Shown here one piece after another: positions 41,736 through 54,200 of a DNA stretch of 64,000 nucleotides. Source of the stretch: Chrysemys picta bellii (lineage: Eukaryota; Chordata; Testudines; Emydidae); contig NC_088797.1 of assembly GCF_011386835.1 (NCBI RefSeq), forward strand, positions 99,086,264 through 99,150,263. The letters are read 5' to 3'. How positions within the stretch are numbered: position 1 is the stretch's first letter; each line of letters opens with the position of its first letter. Both the position numbers and the translations under genes were made by a program. A model generated the notes under the pieces. It was not told the origin of the DNA and searched no databases. It saw only the letters and a list, made by a program, of their open reading frames with translations.

Positions 41736-41945
41736 GTAGCACCTTAAAGACTAACAGATTTATTTGGGCATAAGCTTTCGTGGGTAAAAACCTCACTTCT
41801 TCAGATGCATCCGAAGAAGTGAGGTTTTTAGTGAGGTTTTTACCCACGAAAGCTTATGCCCAAATAAATCTGTTAGTCTTTAAGGTGCCACCAGACTCCT
41901 TGTTGTTTTTGTAGATACAGACTAACACGGCTACCCCCTGATACT
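41736..41945. mobile_element. Hairpin Penelope pseudo-LTR insertion (210 bp)
   Basis: The left arm (41740-41800) and the right arm (about 41826-41887) are almost perfect inverted copies of the PLE pseudo-LTR ('aagactaacagatttatttg', 'cataagctttcgtgggtaaa'). The right side continues to the PLE 3' tip 'cagactaacacggctacccc'. A perfect 12-bp target duplication TGTGTGGGGATG lies at 41724-41735 and 41946-41957. There is no coding sequence. Confidence 0.92.
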
Positions 41946-41957
41946 TGTGTGGGGATG

Positions 41958-42680
41958 CTACATGAGCAGTGCAGTCACATGTGGGAGCTCTGTAGGGGCA
42001 TACCCGTGCAGACAGAATTTCTCTACCAAAACCTAGCAACTCCCTACTGAGCATACATGATCTGTCTGTGAGAGTTCAAAGGCTCTCATATCTTGGCCAT
42101 ATGTGGACAGTATTTCACAGGGATGGCAAGAGACACATCCCTGATGCCAGGGCAACCCCCCTACCAAATTTCAAGTCCCTGCGCCAAACCAGAGAGGTGC
42201 TAGAGCTTCTAAATAATACCACCACCAATTCATCAACATGGCAAAACATCAACATGGGCAAAACCGATATATTTCTTTAGTCTTCTGAAAAACTATTAAA
42301 CTATTTTTGCTTAAACTTACCCAAAAATTCAGCCTAAAGCAGACACCGAGCATGGAAAACTTCAGCATGAACAGTTAAAGTTTGGCAAAGTTATGAGCAA
42401 CTGAAAACAGGGTCTTATAGTAGGAAGTGTCAGGCAGCCTTAATTATTTGTGTCACTACCTATGCTGTCTAAAATAATGTATGAACCTGTGTATACATAC
42501 TTCAAGAATACTTGAAGTAGCCAATATACTTAAAGGTGTTGCAGGATTTAGGATGTTTGAGTGCCTTAAAGCCTGTGAAATAATTTGTACTAAGATACAA
42601 TCTAGAAATCTTATAAAAATCATTTTAGGATTTTTTTTAACTGATTATGTGACTGTATAACTTTGATGGTAGGGACACTT
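41958..42680. other. Intergenic; possible old repeat at 42070-42420
   Basis: 42070-42420 has short ORF-less phrases ('gccatatgtggacagtattt', 'ggtgctagagcttctaaata') that I think belong to an old interspersed repeat, but I cannot name it or define its ends. Confidence 0.3.
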
Positions 42681-42966
42681 TGGCCTGGTCTATACTACCC
42701 GCCTGAATCGGCGGGTAGAAATCGACCTCTCGGGGATCGATTTATCGCGTCCCGACGGGACGCGACAATCGATCCCCGAATCGGCGCTCTTACTCCACCA
42801 GGGGAGGTGGTAGTAAGAGCCACCGGCGGGAAGCCGCAGAAGTCGATTTTGCCGCCGTCCTCACAACAGGGTAAGTCGGCTGCGATACGCCGAATTCAGC
42901 TACGCTATTCACGTAGCTGAATTTGCGTATCTTAAATCGACTCCCCCCTGTAGTGTAGATGTACCC
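42681..42966. mobile_element. CpG-rich MITE with internal hairpins (286 bp)
   Basis: The ends are 'ggcctggtctatact' and, in reverse complement, 'agggtacatctacact', as in the 12877 element. It contains the same 'gaattcagctac'/'gtagctgaatttgcgta' hairpin near its right end, plus a left hairpin ('cgcgtcccgacgggacgcg'). CpG density is far higher than in its surroundings, which suggests a young or unmethylated copy. Confidence 0.78.
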
Positions 42967-42969
42967 TTT

Positions 42970-45900
42970 GTCTTCAGCGTCGTGTCTTACAATACGTGAG
43001 ACATATTTATCCTGCACAAATATGACATTACATTCTATCATGAGGTGTTCCTTGCTATCTTTTTTTTCTTATATATGCATAACATTGTAATTAACCAGAT
43101 AAATTAATTAATCTGCTAGGACTTTTAAAAGAAATAGAGGGAGCAGCAATAATGCAAAATATTTCTGGAAAAAGATGCTGCATCAAAGCCTCTGGTTTTT
43201 ATGTTTAACTTACTTTATTTTTTCCAGCAGTACAGCTGTTTTCTGAATACAGCCGAGCATCTGAAATATTGATCTTTTTTTCTTTAAAGTTTGAAAAGTC
43301 CTGTGTATTCTCTTGTCTGTTTGCTCACACTAGTCTACAAGGTATGTATCAGCATCTCCTTCATCTTATTCAGTTAAAACTGACAACTGACTGATGGGCC
43401 AGTGCTACACAAAAATCCAATCAGCACAGCCTCTGTGGGGCTTCAAGTCCAGTTCAGGAGCCAAATCCACAGTAATTCCATGGAGTTCATACTCCCTTGA
43501 CTTGTACAAGGCAAGAAATGAGCCATCCATCAGTTGCCATATATTGAGGATGGGTTACACCAAGGATATGATGTTGACTCATCTTGTTGGGTTCCAAAGA
43601 GAGCACAGATGTCAACAAACAAAGGAAAAATCTCTAATTGAGAGCATCCAATGGTTCCCCATTTTCAGCAGCAGGACCTAGGAATTTGTTGCTACTGATT
43701 CTCAACTTTATACCTGAGAGATGTCCCAGATTGCACTGATGCACTCTATGGACTAATGAGATGGGGTATAAAGGGGCAAAGATAGCAGCTGGATCCAGTA
43801 GTGATTATATAAGTCTTGCTACGAGTATCTAAAAATACTTACCCCTAGTGGATTGGGGAAAGCAGCCTATCTTGCTAACCCAAAGATGCAGGGTGGGTGA
43901 GAGTACCACAGTATTAGGAGTTAAAAGGAGGGCAAATAGCTGCCAAACAGAGTAAGGGTGAAGAGCATCAAGGCATCCAGCATCCCCTAAGAAGATAACT
44001 AAAGAGGTGTGTGTGTGTGTATGTGAGAGAGAGAGAGAGGTGGTGTGTGTGTGTCAGAGAGAGAGAGGTATTGTGTTGGCACTGGGATGCTTGGAACCTG
44101 TTGAGAGGATGAGATAGTTTGTGTGGAGGGAAGAAAGAGTCCAGCCTGGCCTGACCTGCTTCTTTTCCTGACAGGGTCCTTCATGCCCCTCCTGAGCACT
44201 GGATGATCTTTACTCCCAAAGTCCTTAGGGAAGGGAGCTTCCAGGGGAAGGAGGCCAGGGAAGAGAGATTGTCCAGCCAATGTCAGCTCAAATAGGAACT
44301 GTTGGCTGGGCTGAGCCAGGCAGAACTAGGAGTGCTATCTGCTGTTTGTGTCTGCTGCTCTTGGATACTACTCACACAAATATTAGCCATATTCTGAAGT
44401 ACTTGGTTCAGTTAGTATGGCTGATTCATATTTACTTAACACATTAATTATTTGATTTGCCCCTTCCTACTCTCCACACTGAGTTCTGGTTGCAATGCTG
44501 GAACTAGGCCAACAGGACTGGGTAAATTTGTGATCAATATTAGATGGAAAGGAAAGGAAAGCAATTGTCCTGAGACTGTGATTTCAACTATAAAACTGTA
44601 AATTAGCTTTTTATTGCTGAAAGCACATGGCATACAAAGTCAAGGGGTAGAAACATTAACAAACAATTATTTTCTTACAAGTGTCTACTCAATTATTTTT
44701 TTAATTGCCCTAGTAGAAGTGTTTATTCCATTCTACTCAGCCCTGCCTACAGCCAACTCCTCCCCATTTCTGGAAAGTCCAGGACCTCCCTTCCAAAAAC
44801 CTCTCTGAACCTTTGCCCATTGATGTGTCAGGATTCCCAGCAGTTTGGAGCAGTGAAAGTTTGTGCTCTACTGTGGGAAACCTTGGAGGTCTTCAGTTTC
44901 ATAGGTTTGGGAAGGTTTGGGGAGGCCCATTGGGTTCTTGGTGTCCTGTAGTTCTGTGGAGCCCAGCTGATCTCTTCTTGTAAGCCATCAGTGACTGACA
45001 CCCTTTTGTGATTCTAATAATTATTTATACTCTGATTTGCAGAGTATATCACGTGATTCCCACATGATATCTTTTCTCCCACAAAATTGGGGAATGTCAA
45101 AGTGTCCTTTGTATTCATTCAGAATGAGGGTGGATGAATATAATTAATCATGCCACTGGTAGAATGACCTGATCCTGCAATCTTTACTCAGTGGGAGGAT
45201 TCCTGTGTGAGAACTGCAGGACTGGGCCCTAAAACCACAGCCAGTGTGTAGCTGAACATGGTCACATCCTGCACTTGATGTGTACTACTATTTTGCTGAA
45301 AGCATTGCCTATCATGTTTTATTGCTTAATTAAAGCGTTCGTCCTGAAGTATAATTGACAGTTACAGGTGTAAACTTAAACAAGACTATAATTCTACTTG
45401 AAATATGCCCATGCTGGTTTAGACCAACATTTCAAACTGACCTTGTCAGTTTGTATTAGTCTGACCACAGGCTATAGCATATTAAGAGATTTTTTTTATC
45501 CGCACTTAGAGGCAGTGAAGACATGTTTTGAACTTGCATGGTTATGTGGAATTAAGCACATTAATGGAATTTACCAAGACTAGAAAACAACAACACATAC
45601 ATGGAAGATTTTGTTTTTCATCTTCAAAATACCATAGTGATATCAAAATGACTAAGTTATAAAAGATACGCTTAGCCCAGAAACCTATTGCAGTGTATGT
45701 ATGTGTATATATATATATATAATTTGCAGTTATAATATCATCAGGCAATTTTGCATCTTACATTATTAGAACAAGGTAATTCTAGTCTCAGGGAAGTAAA
45801 CTTTTTAAAACTCCAATGTGCTAACATCACCTGCCAGCTGTTTAATGTATTTATAGTTTATGCTAACCTTCCATAGCTTTTTTTAAATTCATTATAGTCT

Positions 45901-46800
45901 GTGTACCTGGTAAGAGGGAAGCCTGCAACCAATTGCAATTACTTTGCAGCTCCTATCTGTAGCCACGAAATAGCTATTTTCTTTTTTATTTCTGGAAGTT
46001 GGTGATTGTGGGGTGTTATGGAAATGCGGCCTCATTAACAAAAGATCCAACCAAATAAATTCACTGCTAATGTTAGAACTTGTAAATGTTTACTTCTTCA
46101 CCCTGCTCTGGGTTAAATATATATTATGTCCAGTAATTTGTGTTTAAATATTTACCTTTTGACTTTTTTTCATTCTCGGGAGATGTGTTAAGATGGCTTA
46201 TGGCTCCTGATAAGCATTTTAGTGGGTTCTTTTATACCATATTTATTGGAAATGCATCATTTAAGAAAATGTTTTATTAATGCTTCCCCCCATCACCCCT
46301 TAATTTAAGTACACACATGTTCTAATTTAAGTAAAATGAAATTGATGATGTGCAGTTGTAGTCAAGATTATTAACATTGGCAATGGTGTGACCATCTGCT
46401 ACCTCTGTCTGTTACTCTGAATATCACAGGGATCTGCAGTCCTCAGTACTCACCTTGTCCTGTATTCCTTGCATAACCCAAACTGAGTGACAGTATTGTG
46501 GGTGTCCAGGAAAGCAGCTTCAGGTCCAAAGTTAGAGAATTACTCCTGTTAGCAAGTAGTACGAGCCCGTTTTTCCTGGTCAGTGCTTTCATACATTCCA
46601 CAACTGACATTGATACTGAGGGAATAGGAATTCCAAAAATCATGCATATAAGGCTTTTTCCCATCCATTTCTATCTGTCTAGTTTTTGAGTGCACATGGA
46701 AACAAGAATAACCTCAGAATTATGATAAATCTCCGCCATGACATAGTTTGGAAAAAAGCAATGAAATCTATGATAGAAAGTACCGTACTTGTACCATACA
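42970..46800. other. Intergenic sequence without recognised genes
   Basis: AT-rich, with a (GT)n/(GA)n microsatellite at 44009-44070 and a TA run at 45707-45722. No reading frame has recognisable domains. 45890-46080 has low-repeat, mixed-composition sequence that could be a conserved element, but nothing in the window can show it. Confidence 0.5.
44009..44070. repeat. Compound (GT)n/(GA)n microsatellite
   Basis: Two alternating GT and GA tracts in succession: gtgtgtgtgtgt, then gagagagagaga, then the pair again. Confidence 0.95.
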
Positions 46801-46809
46801 AATGCTACT

Positions 46810-47060
46810 TCCCTTTTGGGTCTGATTCTCAAAGGTCCTATCAGCATTGATGGGAGTTAAGGACTTGAGTCTGCACCATTTCAGATCAATGGGTTTTCCC
46901 ATTGAATTGAATGGGAGTAGCATTATGATTAAGATGGGGATGGGATATTGAGCAAACACATGGGATTATAGGCCCAGATCCTCAGAAGTATTAAGGCACC
47001 TAACTCTCATTGATTTCAGTGGAAGCTAGGTGCCTATATACTTTGAGGATCTTGGCCATA
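46810..47060. repeat. Two adjacent short palindromic repeats
   Basis: 46810-46920 ('gtctgattctcaaaggtcct', 'cccattgaattgaatgggag') and 46975-47060 ('cccagatcctcagaagtatt', 'ctcattgatttcagtggaag') are self-complementary blocks of the same class as 34845-34960. Confidence 0.55.
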
Positions 47061-47182
47061 GTTACCCGTTCTTTCATGCTCAGAAAGATGTGCTGGTATG
47101 AGTACTCTGTCCCTCTTTTTAGCTTCATGGACTAGTTGGGTTTAAAAAGTTGGTAATATTGACCATTTTCTCATTCTCACAT

Positions 47183-47236
47183 ATCAGAGGGGTAGCTGTG
47201 TTAGTCTGAATCTGTAAAAAGCAACAGCAACATGTG
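47183..47236 (-). mobile_element. 54-bp Penelope pseudo-LTR tip insertion
   Basis: 'gtagctgtgttagtctgaat' is the PLE 3' tip read in reverse complement. A perfect 12-bp duplication TCATTCTCACAT flanks it at 47171-47182 and 47237-47248, so it is a genuine, extremely 5'-truncated insertion. Confidence 0.88.
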
Positions 47237-48070
47237 TCATTCTCACATGTTGTTCTTCCAAAGAAATTATGCTCTGCTTAGAATGTTGCAGCACTGACTT
47301 CAGCTTCACCTGTCTAGCTCCTTCATGTATTTCTTACTGTAACTCTGATTTGAGGCTCTCTTTAGAGTTTCCATGTTATTCTTTTATTTTACCAGTCCAC
47401 TTCCTGTCACTGCTCAAATTACTCTGCAGCATTTATTGCTCTGTCCTGCTACTTACTCTCCATTCCTAAAACTTTCTTTGCCTACACATATCCTGCTATG
47501 TTTATTTTTAATAATGTGGGTGAATACACAGCTGGTTGTATCAGTGAGCACAAATAGTTCTTACAGAATTACATCCCTGTAATACTTTTTCCTCTGCTTC
47601 AGCAAAACCCATAACTGTCATACTGGGCATTTAATTTTCACTAAGCCAAAAAAGAAAGCCAGCAACTCTACTGATTTTCCTTCTAGGGCCTATTCATCAC
47701 CTTTTTTCGGGGAAAACTCTGAGTGAGCCAATGGGAATCTTGCCCAAGTAAAGCAAGAGGATTTGTATCTTAAAATCTAAACATACTTCAGGGGTGCTGG
47801 AACAACTTTTATAGTGGGGGTGCTGATGTTGGAAACCATGTATTTGGTGTTTGCTATTACTACTTCAAGCCTGCAGCACTTGAGCTAATCCCATTTCATA
47901 TTTTTCTCCTTGTGATATGTTTGTTATTGTTTTTATAGGATTTTTATTTGATTCACTTAAGGTATAACTACTTATTTTAGGGGTAAAATTTTCAAAAAGC
48001 ACTTATGTCATTTAAGGAGTTTAAGTTCTATCAGTTGCTTAACTGCTTTTGAAAACAGGACTTAGGAGCT

Positions 48071-48212
48071 GAGGGTATGTCTACACTGCATTTAAAAGCC
48101 TGAGGCTGGCCCGTGCCAGTTGACTTAGGCTAAGGGGCTGTTTAATTGTGGTGTAGAAGTTTGGGCTCGGGCTTCAGCCCGGGTTCTTGGACCCAAGTCC
48201 CAGGTGTTTTTG
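48071..48212. repeat. MITE fragment related to 1550 and 39890
   Basis: It begins 'gggtatgtctacactgca', contains 'gctgtttaattgtggtgtag' and ends at a decayed GC-rich phrase. The right terminus is not present. Confidence 0.6.
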
Positions 48213-48838
48213 TAAGGTATATTTTGAATATGTTTTTGGAAACTAAAGTTGGCTTAAAATTAAGTGTTAATTAGACACTGTAATTTTAATGATAATCTTA
48301 TCACTGTACAGTGTGCATACTCTCTTTTAGCAGTCAGCAGTCTAAGATTCCAACCCAGGCATCTTAACTAGGTTATGCTAGCATTAAGGCTCTCTCATCA
48401 GAACTATTAAAAAACAAAAAACCTTCCACAACAGAACCCAAAACCAAGTGAGAGACATCTGGTTTGGTGTTCTAGTGTAAATTTGAAACCTCAAGCCATA
48501 TTCTTAGAAAAGTTTGAACTTGGATGCACTTTTCAGCAAAATTGGGGCAGTTTATGGATTTGCACTGAAATCATGTGATATTTGCAATTGCACATAGGGT
48601 TGTGATATAAAACCTGGTGAAAGTTTCTACTCCATTTAAATTGTGTCTGAATCCAAGTCTCAGTGAAACTATTAAGACAAAAATTTACAGTAATTAAAAC
48701 TGAAGAGCATGGACCAAATTCAGATTTCAGTTTTGTCAGTATAAATCTGCAGTAATTCCATTGGTTTCACTGGAGTTAAAGTTTACTTAACTTTTTTGAT
48801 TTGGAAAATTTTGGGAAAGGTTGACTAGAAGCATTGTG

Positions 48839-48840
48839 AT

Positions 48841-48898
<58 letters not shown>
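48839..48898. repeat. (TTTC)n microsatellite
   Basis: About fifteen perfect tandem tetranucleotide repeats, flanked by unique AT-rich sequence. Confidence 0.98.
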
Positions 48899-48899
<1 letters not shown>

Positions 48900-49767
48900 A
48901 TAAAGCATTTGCTTTTTCACACTAAGAATCTATTTCTTTAATGCTGCCTTTCATTCCTCTTCAGTGACTGGACTGGACATCTCTGAGCTATGCACATAAG
49001 AGTAGCTGAATTTAAGAATGGAAGGAATCAACCAAAGATAGGCACTCTTTGCTGTAACAATTGCACACATGCTGACTACTTAAGAAGTTTCTCAAATTAT
49101 TCTACAGAGAGAGATTAAGGCATTGCAGTGATGACTTTGGATGGTCCCATTACTTCTACATCTCATTGCTAAGAATTAAAAGATTTATTCCTCCCTTTAT
49201 TGGATTTGAATAAATTCATATTTAGTTATACTAAGCAATGGGTTTTATATGCATTGGATTATTGGGTTGCCTGTTTTGTTGAAATGGATAAAAAATATTT
49301 AAGTGAAAACGGATTTGCATTTATTATCTAATGTGACTAGCCCCACTTTCACCACCTAGCATACCAGCATCTATGATAACTTGTGCATTCTACAAAGTTT
49401 GTCCACTTCAGTTTTGTCAGACACTTGTGTTGTGTCTTGTGTTGTGTTTTTTAATTTAAAGACTAGAAAATGTTTTGGTTTATTTCCCCCTAAGAACTAG
49501 GTTCTCGACCTTGCCAGTGATATCAGATGTTGCTGGCTACTTTTCCTGCAGACTCCTTTGCACTTTCTCCCAAACCAACCCTTAGGCATTAGAGGAGCCC
49601 CTATAAAAATCTGCAAAGCTAATACATTACCTTGCTTCAAATCTCTCCAATGCTCACTTCTACCACGATGCCTAGGAAACACTTGGCAATGGCTAGACAT
49701 CTGATGTTCTGTGACCACTGCCTGTTAGACTAATCATAATTGTCTCGCTGTCACCTTGTGCCCGCAA
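48900..49767. other. Intergenic sequence, nothing recognised
   Basis: No convincing ORF or repeat ends. Confidence 0.45.
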
Positions 49768-50367
49768 TAGGGTTCCCAACTTTCTGATTGCAGAAAACTG
49801 AACGCCCCTTCTCCAAGGTCCTGCCCTCGACTCACTCCTTCCCCCCCCCCCCCATCACTTGCTCTTCCCCACCCTCACTCACTCACTCACTCATTTTCAC
49901 CGGGCTGGGGCAGGAGGTTGGGGTGCAGCAGGGGATGAGAGCTCTGGCTGGGGGTGCAGGCTCTGAGGTGGGGATGGGGGGTTTGGGGTGCAGGAAGGGG
50001 CTCAGAGCAGGGGCAGGAGGCTGGGGTGTGAGAGCGGTTTGGGGTGCGGGCTCCAAGCGGCACTTACCTCAGGCATCTTCCAGAAGCAGCCAGCATATCC
50101 CTGCGGCTCCTAAGTGGAGGGGCCAGGTGGCTCCGTGCGCTGCCCCACCCGCAGGCACCGCCCATTGGTTGCAGTTCCCTAGAGGTCACAGGAACGTGTC
50201 GCCGCTTCTGGGAGCCGCGTGGAGCCAGGGCAGGCAGGGAATCTGCCTTAGCCCCGCTGCACAGCTGACTGGATCTTTAATGGCCCGGTCAGCGGCCCTG
50301 ACCAGAGCCTCCAGGGTCCCTTTTTGATTGGGCGTTCCAGTCGAAAACCGGACACCTGGCAACCCTA
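49768..50367. mobile_element. hAT-type nonautonomous element (600 bp)
   Basis: The ends are TAGGGTTCCCAACTTTCTG and, in reverse complement, TAGGGTTGCCAGGTGTCCGG. The flanks GCCCGCAA (49760-49767) and GCCTGCAA (50368-50375) match at 7 of 8. The interior has a poly-C tract, a 'cactcactcact' run and a G-rich minisatellite. The 179-codon plus-strand open frame inside (49788-50327) is low-complexity and not a gene. Confidence 0.9.
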
Positions 50368-50411
50368 GCCTGCAAGTCTGTTTGTTGTGTCCACCTGATG
50401 TCTCATGTCAC

Positions 50412-50525
50412 ATACTTAGACTGCAAGTTGTTTAGGACAGGGACTGGTTTTTGGTTGTGGGGTTCCTGGCACAGTGGGGCTCTGATCTTCATTGGGGCCT
50501 CTAGGTGCTTGGCAAAAGGAGTTCA
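50412..50525 (+). repeat. Ancient amniote interspersed repeat (3' end fragment)
   Basis: 'agactgcaagttgtttagga', 'cagggactggtttttggttg' and 'tggggcctctaggtgcttgg' are diverged forms of a widespread amniote repeat tail. A reverse-complement relative ('cagtccctgttccaagga') lies at 53212. Confidence 0.55.
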
Positions 50526-50543
50526 CCAGTTCAAATCCAGGTA

Positions 50544-50809
50544 AGGCCTCGTCTGTGCAGTTTTTGTATGGATATAACTGTTTCAATTAGGGGAGTGATT
50601 TCTTTACTGAAATAGTTATACAATTACAACCTGTAGTGTGAAAACAGTTCTGGTGGTATAACTTACTCACCTTCCATACCTAGGTATAAGCAATACCGGT
50701 ATAAGGAACCTTGATACCCATATAAATGCATCCATGCTAGGAAGGTTGTACCACTTCAATTATACCAGTATAGCTAAAGTGAAACAACTTGTGTGTGTAG
50801 ATGAGCCCT
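50544..50809. mobile_element. TA-flanked MITE (266 bp)
   Basis: The ends AGGCCTCGTCTGTGCAG and (reverse complement) AGGGCTCATCTACACACA are related to the 12877 and 42681 MITE ends. TA flanks both sides (50542-50543, 50810-50811). The interior is AT-rich with 'ataccggtataagg' phrases and differs from the other copies. Confidence 0.75.
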
Positions 50810-51274
50810 TAGTAATGTCTGAAAGCTATCATCTTAAGGCTGCTTGGTAGCCTGTGTTGGAATGGGCTGGTATCCTTAGTGTAACAGAATTTCACAGTGA
50901 AATAATATTTGTTCACTTCCAAAAAAGGCTTTTGATTTACAAGAAAATTGTTAAGGGAGGAACAAAGTATAGTTTGCTTCCTCTGGTCCCAGTCCAACCC
51001 CCACGAAAATGTTTGGTTTTGCTGCTGCTTTTTTTTTGCCAGATTCCCCAGTGAAGGGACTATTTTTGCAGAGCTGTGTTACAGACTGTGAAAGCTTGAA
51101 GCCAAATATTACTATTTTATTGCCTCTCCAACTTAACTACATAGCCAGATGTTGTAGAAAAATCGGCTGTTAGCCTGAGATACTGAGTCTTTTCTCTCAC
51201 GTTCAACATAAATCTTCTGTTGCCATGAGAGAGGGAGCAATTGTCATGTAACAGCATGAAAGTTGAAATCAGAA

Positions 51275-51510
51275 GCCCTGGGTTCTGTTCTGGTTCTGCC
51301 ACAGACTTGCTCTACAGCCTGGGGCAGGTCACATAAACCCTGAGTCATCAAAGCATTTAAGCATGTGCCTCAATTTCCCTGTGTAAAATGGGAATGATAT
51401 ACCTACTGCACCTCACTGGAGTGCAGTGAGTTAATTCATACATGTCAAGTGCTTTGAAATTCTCATGCAGAAAGCACTACAGAAGTGGAAAGTAGTATTA
51501 TTAATTATAA
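51275..51510 (+). repeat. MIR-like CORE-SINE, plus orientation
   Basis: 'gttctggttctgccacagac', 'agcctggggcaggtcacata', 'gtgcctcaatttccctgtgt' and 'aaaatgggaatgatatacct' follow the CORE-SINE order. Downstream 'gtgctttgaaattctcatgc' and 'gaaagcactacagaagtg' form the tail. Confidence 0.78.
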
Positions 51511-52680
51511 TGTTATTACTATGGTTAAATTGACCCTATCATGCTTTATTTAAGACTGAAGCAAGATAAATTACAAACTCCCTCAGAAACAGGTTTTATA
51601 AGAGTTCAAATAGACCCTTAACTGCTCCACACTCAACTCAGTTAAAATGATTTTCAGCCAATTTATTAGACCCTTTAGTAAATGTCATCACTAAGATTTT
51701 CAAAAATTAAAAAATACCCTGGTTTTCTCTGCAGCATGAATTTCCTTCTAACCCTCACTTCTGTCGAATGTATACCAAGTCTACTGATGTTACTAAGCAA
51801 CGCCAACATTACCAAATAGTAGAAAACATAACATATAATGATGCTATAATTTTGACGCTGTATCATGGGGTTAATTTTTTAATTATATACCATAAAGCTA
51901 ATAGGAATGTGCTGAGATTCAGGAAGTGCATGATGCTGCAATTTAAAATCTATTGTTTTCATTATACAAAACAATTCATATTGTCTTCTAAAAATGTGCA
52001 TTTAATTGCATAAAGACAACAAAATACAAAAATTATTGAAATAATGTATTCCAATTTAAATCCTTTAAATCCTGTTTAAATCCTTTTTACATTTATGTAG
52101 CAATTATAGTCTAACCACAGGATCTAACATCATAGAGCTTCATCAAAATCAATCAAATTTCTTAGGCTGAACCTGGAATGTTGTTCTGATGGAATTGCTC
52201 CCAAAGGCAATTTTGATCTATTTAGGCATCAGTTTTACAGCATATTCTGAATTAGATTATCCCTGGTAATATTTTCAAGGTAATGTTTTATTCTGGCAAT
52301 AAATCTAGAAATTTTGATCATGTAAAATAATAATTGAATTGTAAAGTAGCTAAACTGAAATATTTGTTTGTACTCAAAGACATTATTAATACTGTTAGAA
52401 AGTGCAGAACCAGTTTTGTTTGAGTATGTAATTGTAACAACTCTTGCTCTCAAGCAATAGGCACACCAGACCCTGAGAATCCTTTGGTGTGGACCTGCTA
52501 AAAGGGGTACAAGCTTTCTGTACTACTGATCATTTGTCTTTCAATTTCTGGGCTCCCTTGACTCACAACACATGTGACTGACTCTATGAGTGAATGAAAC
52601 CAGATCTGTCACTTACTCATGGGATAAAGAGATAACTAGATTAAATAAATAAATAAAACATTGAGTGGGGACAATTTGGG
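51511..52680. other. Intergenic AT-rich sequence, nothing recognised
   Basis: No coding signature. A short (AAAT)n tract is at 52643-52658. Confidence 0.45.
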
Positions 52681-52872
52681 CTTCTCTGTGCCTGTGGCCA
52701 GAGCTGGGGAGAACCTAACCAGGATTCAGATTCTAATGATCACTTGATGATTACCTGTTCTGTCCATTCCCTCTGGGGCACCTGGCATTGGCGACTGTCT
52801 GAAGACAGGATACTGAACTAGATGGACCTTTGGTCTGACCCGTATGACCGTTTTTATGATCTTATGATCTGT
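52681..52872 (+). mobile_element. CR1 LINE 3' end, plus orientation
   Basis: 'atcacttgatgattacctgt', 'ctctggggcacctggcattg', 'agacaggatactgaactaga' and 'tggacctttggtctgacccg' are typical turtle CR1 3'-UTR phrases. The copy ends in a degenerate 'cttatgatct' tail. It is 5'-truncated and non-coding. Confidence 0.85.
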
Positions 52873-53149
52873 CTACATTACAAAACTATCCCTAATGTGA
52901 AACACTTTTCTAGGGTCTTAGAAACAGACTGGAACCAAGCAGCAAAACTATGCCAAATGAGAAAAACTTTCAAAAGTTGTTTAGGGCTCTAACTTAGCTA
53001 GTCTGACAGGTCGTTTCCAGAAACCCTTCTAAAACATGTTCCCCAGCCACACAAGATGATGGTTCCTGCTGGTTAAACCATGTTACCTGACATAATTTTT
53101 AGGAACCAGTCTATAAACTGTTTCAAGATTGGGGATTTTTTCAGAATAA

Positions 53150-54200
53150 ATTGTATTATCATTTATTAATCAATTTTTGTTTATGGTAGCATCCCAATGT
53201 ATTCAAGAAAAGACAGTCCCTGTTCCAAGGAGCTCAGAGTCTAAGGATGTACAGACAGGTAGACAGAGGTTGAGGAAAGGAAATCAATATGGATTTTATT
53301 TTAAAACACAAGTCAACTGCTATTCTGTATGAGTGTTTTATACTGCCCTCATCACTGTAGTATATGAATGCCTTCCAGTAATAGTAGTAAGCAACGTAAT
53401 TAACAACTGAAACAATTTGATTCACTCTAGGCAGGATGGCAAAAGTAGGTCTTTAAGAGGGACTTAAACATGGACAGGGTAGGGGTCTTGTAATTGGAGT
53501 CATGCCATGCATATGAGACCATGTAGAAGAAGGCATGGAGATGATGATTCAAGAAGCTGACACATGGGGATGGAGGATGGCAACATTGCATGGAGCAGAA
53601 GGAGCTAGGGCAGTAGTTCTCAAACTTTTGTACTGGTGACTACTTTCACATAGGAAGCCTCTGAGTGCGACCTCCCCCCCTTATAAATTAAAAACACTTT
53701 TTAATATATTTAACATCATTATAAATGCTGGAGGCAAAGCGGTGTTTGGGGTGGAAACTGACAGCTCACAACCCCCCATGTAATAATCTCGTGACACCCT
53801 GAGGAGTCCTGATCCCCCGTTTGAGAACCCCTGAACTAAGGCAACATGAAGCTTGCCAAGTGAGAGTAAGTAGGAAGGAAGAGTTATAAAGAACGCTGAA
53901 TGTTGTGCAAAGAAGCTTAAATTTGATGCTATAGCAGACGTGAAAACCAAAGGAGAGATTTGAAGAGGGTAGAAGCATGATCAAATCAGCAGGTAAAGAA
54001 GATGGTTTAGCAGGTGGATGTTTTTAAAAGTGGCTAAAGGGAGCAACATGTGTTTTTTGGGAGGCCACAGAGAAGGCAATAGTCAATGTGGGATATAATG
54101 ATGGCCTGATGAAGATATTTGGTTGTGAGGGTGGTAAGAAAAAGATAGACTGGATCCATTGAGCATCTTTTCATAATTATTCTAACACTTATAATGTTCT
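53150..54200. repeat. Ancient LINE-type repeat, split by a hAT
   Basis: Phrases such as 'cagtccctgttccaaggagc', 'agggacttaaacatggacag', 'gaagcatgatcaaatcagca' and 'atagtcaatgtgggatataa' are diverged from a long repeat I recognise in amniotes but cannot name safely. It is interrupted at 53611-53833. Confidence 0.45.
53611..53833. mobile_element. hAT MITE (223 bp), complete
   Basis: It starts CAGTAGTTCTCAAACTTTTG and ends GTTTGAGAACCCCTG, a clear inverted repeat with hAT-type CAG tips. The flanks AGCTAGGG and AACTAAGG (53603-53610, 53834-53841) agree at 6 of 8, a decayed duplication. The interior 'tttttaatatatttaacatc' and 'ggaggcaaagcggtgtttgg' are typical of the turtle family. Confidence 0.88.

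Noticed and set aside
45890..46080. Candidate conserved noncoding element
   Set aside because: Conservation cannot be judged from one sequence; only its non-repetitive look prompted the idea.
49788..50327. Plus-strand open frame of 179 codons
   Set aside because: It is wholly inside a hAT with an 8-bp target duplication, starts across a poly-C run and is low-complexity.
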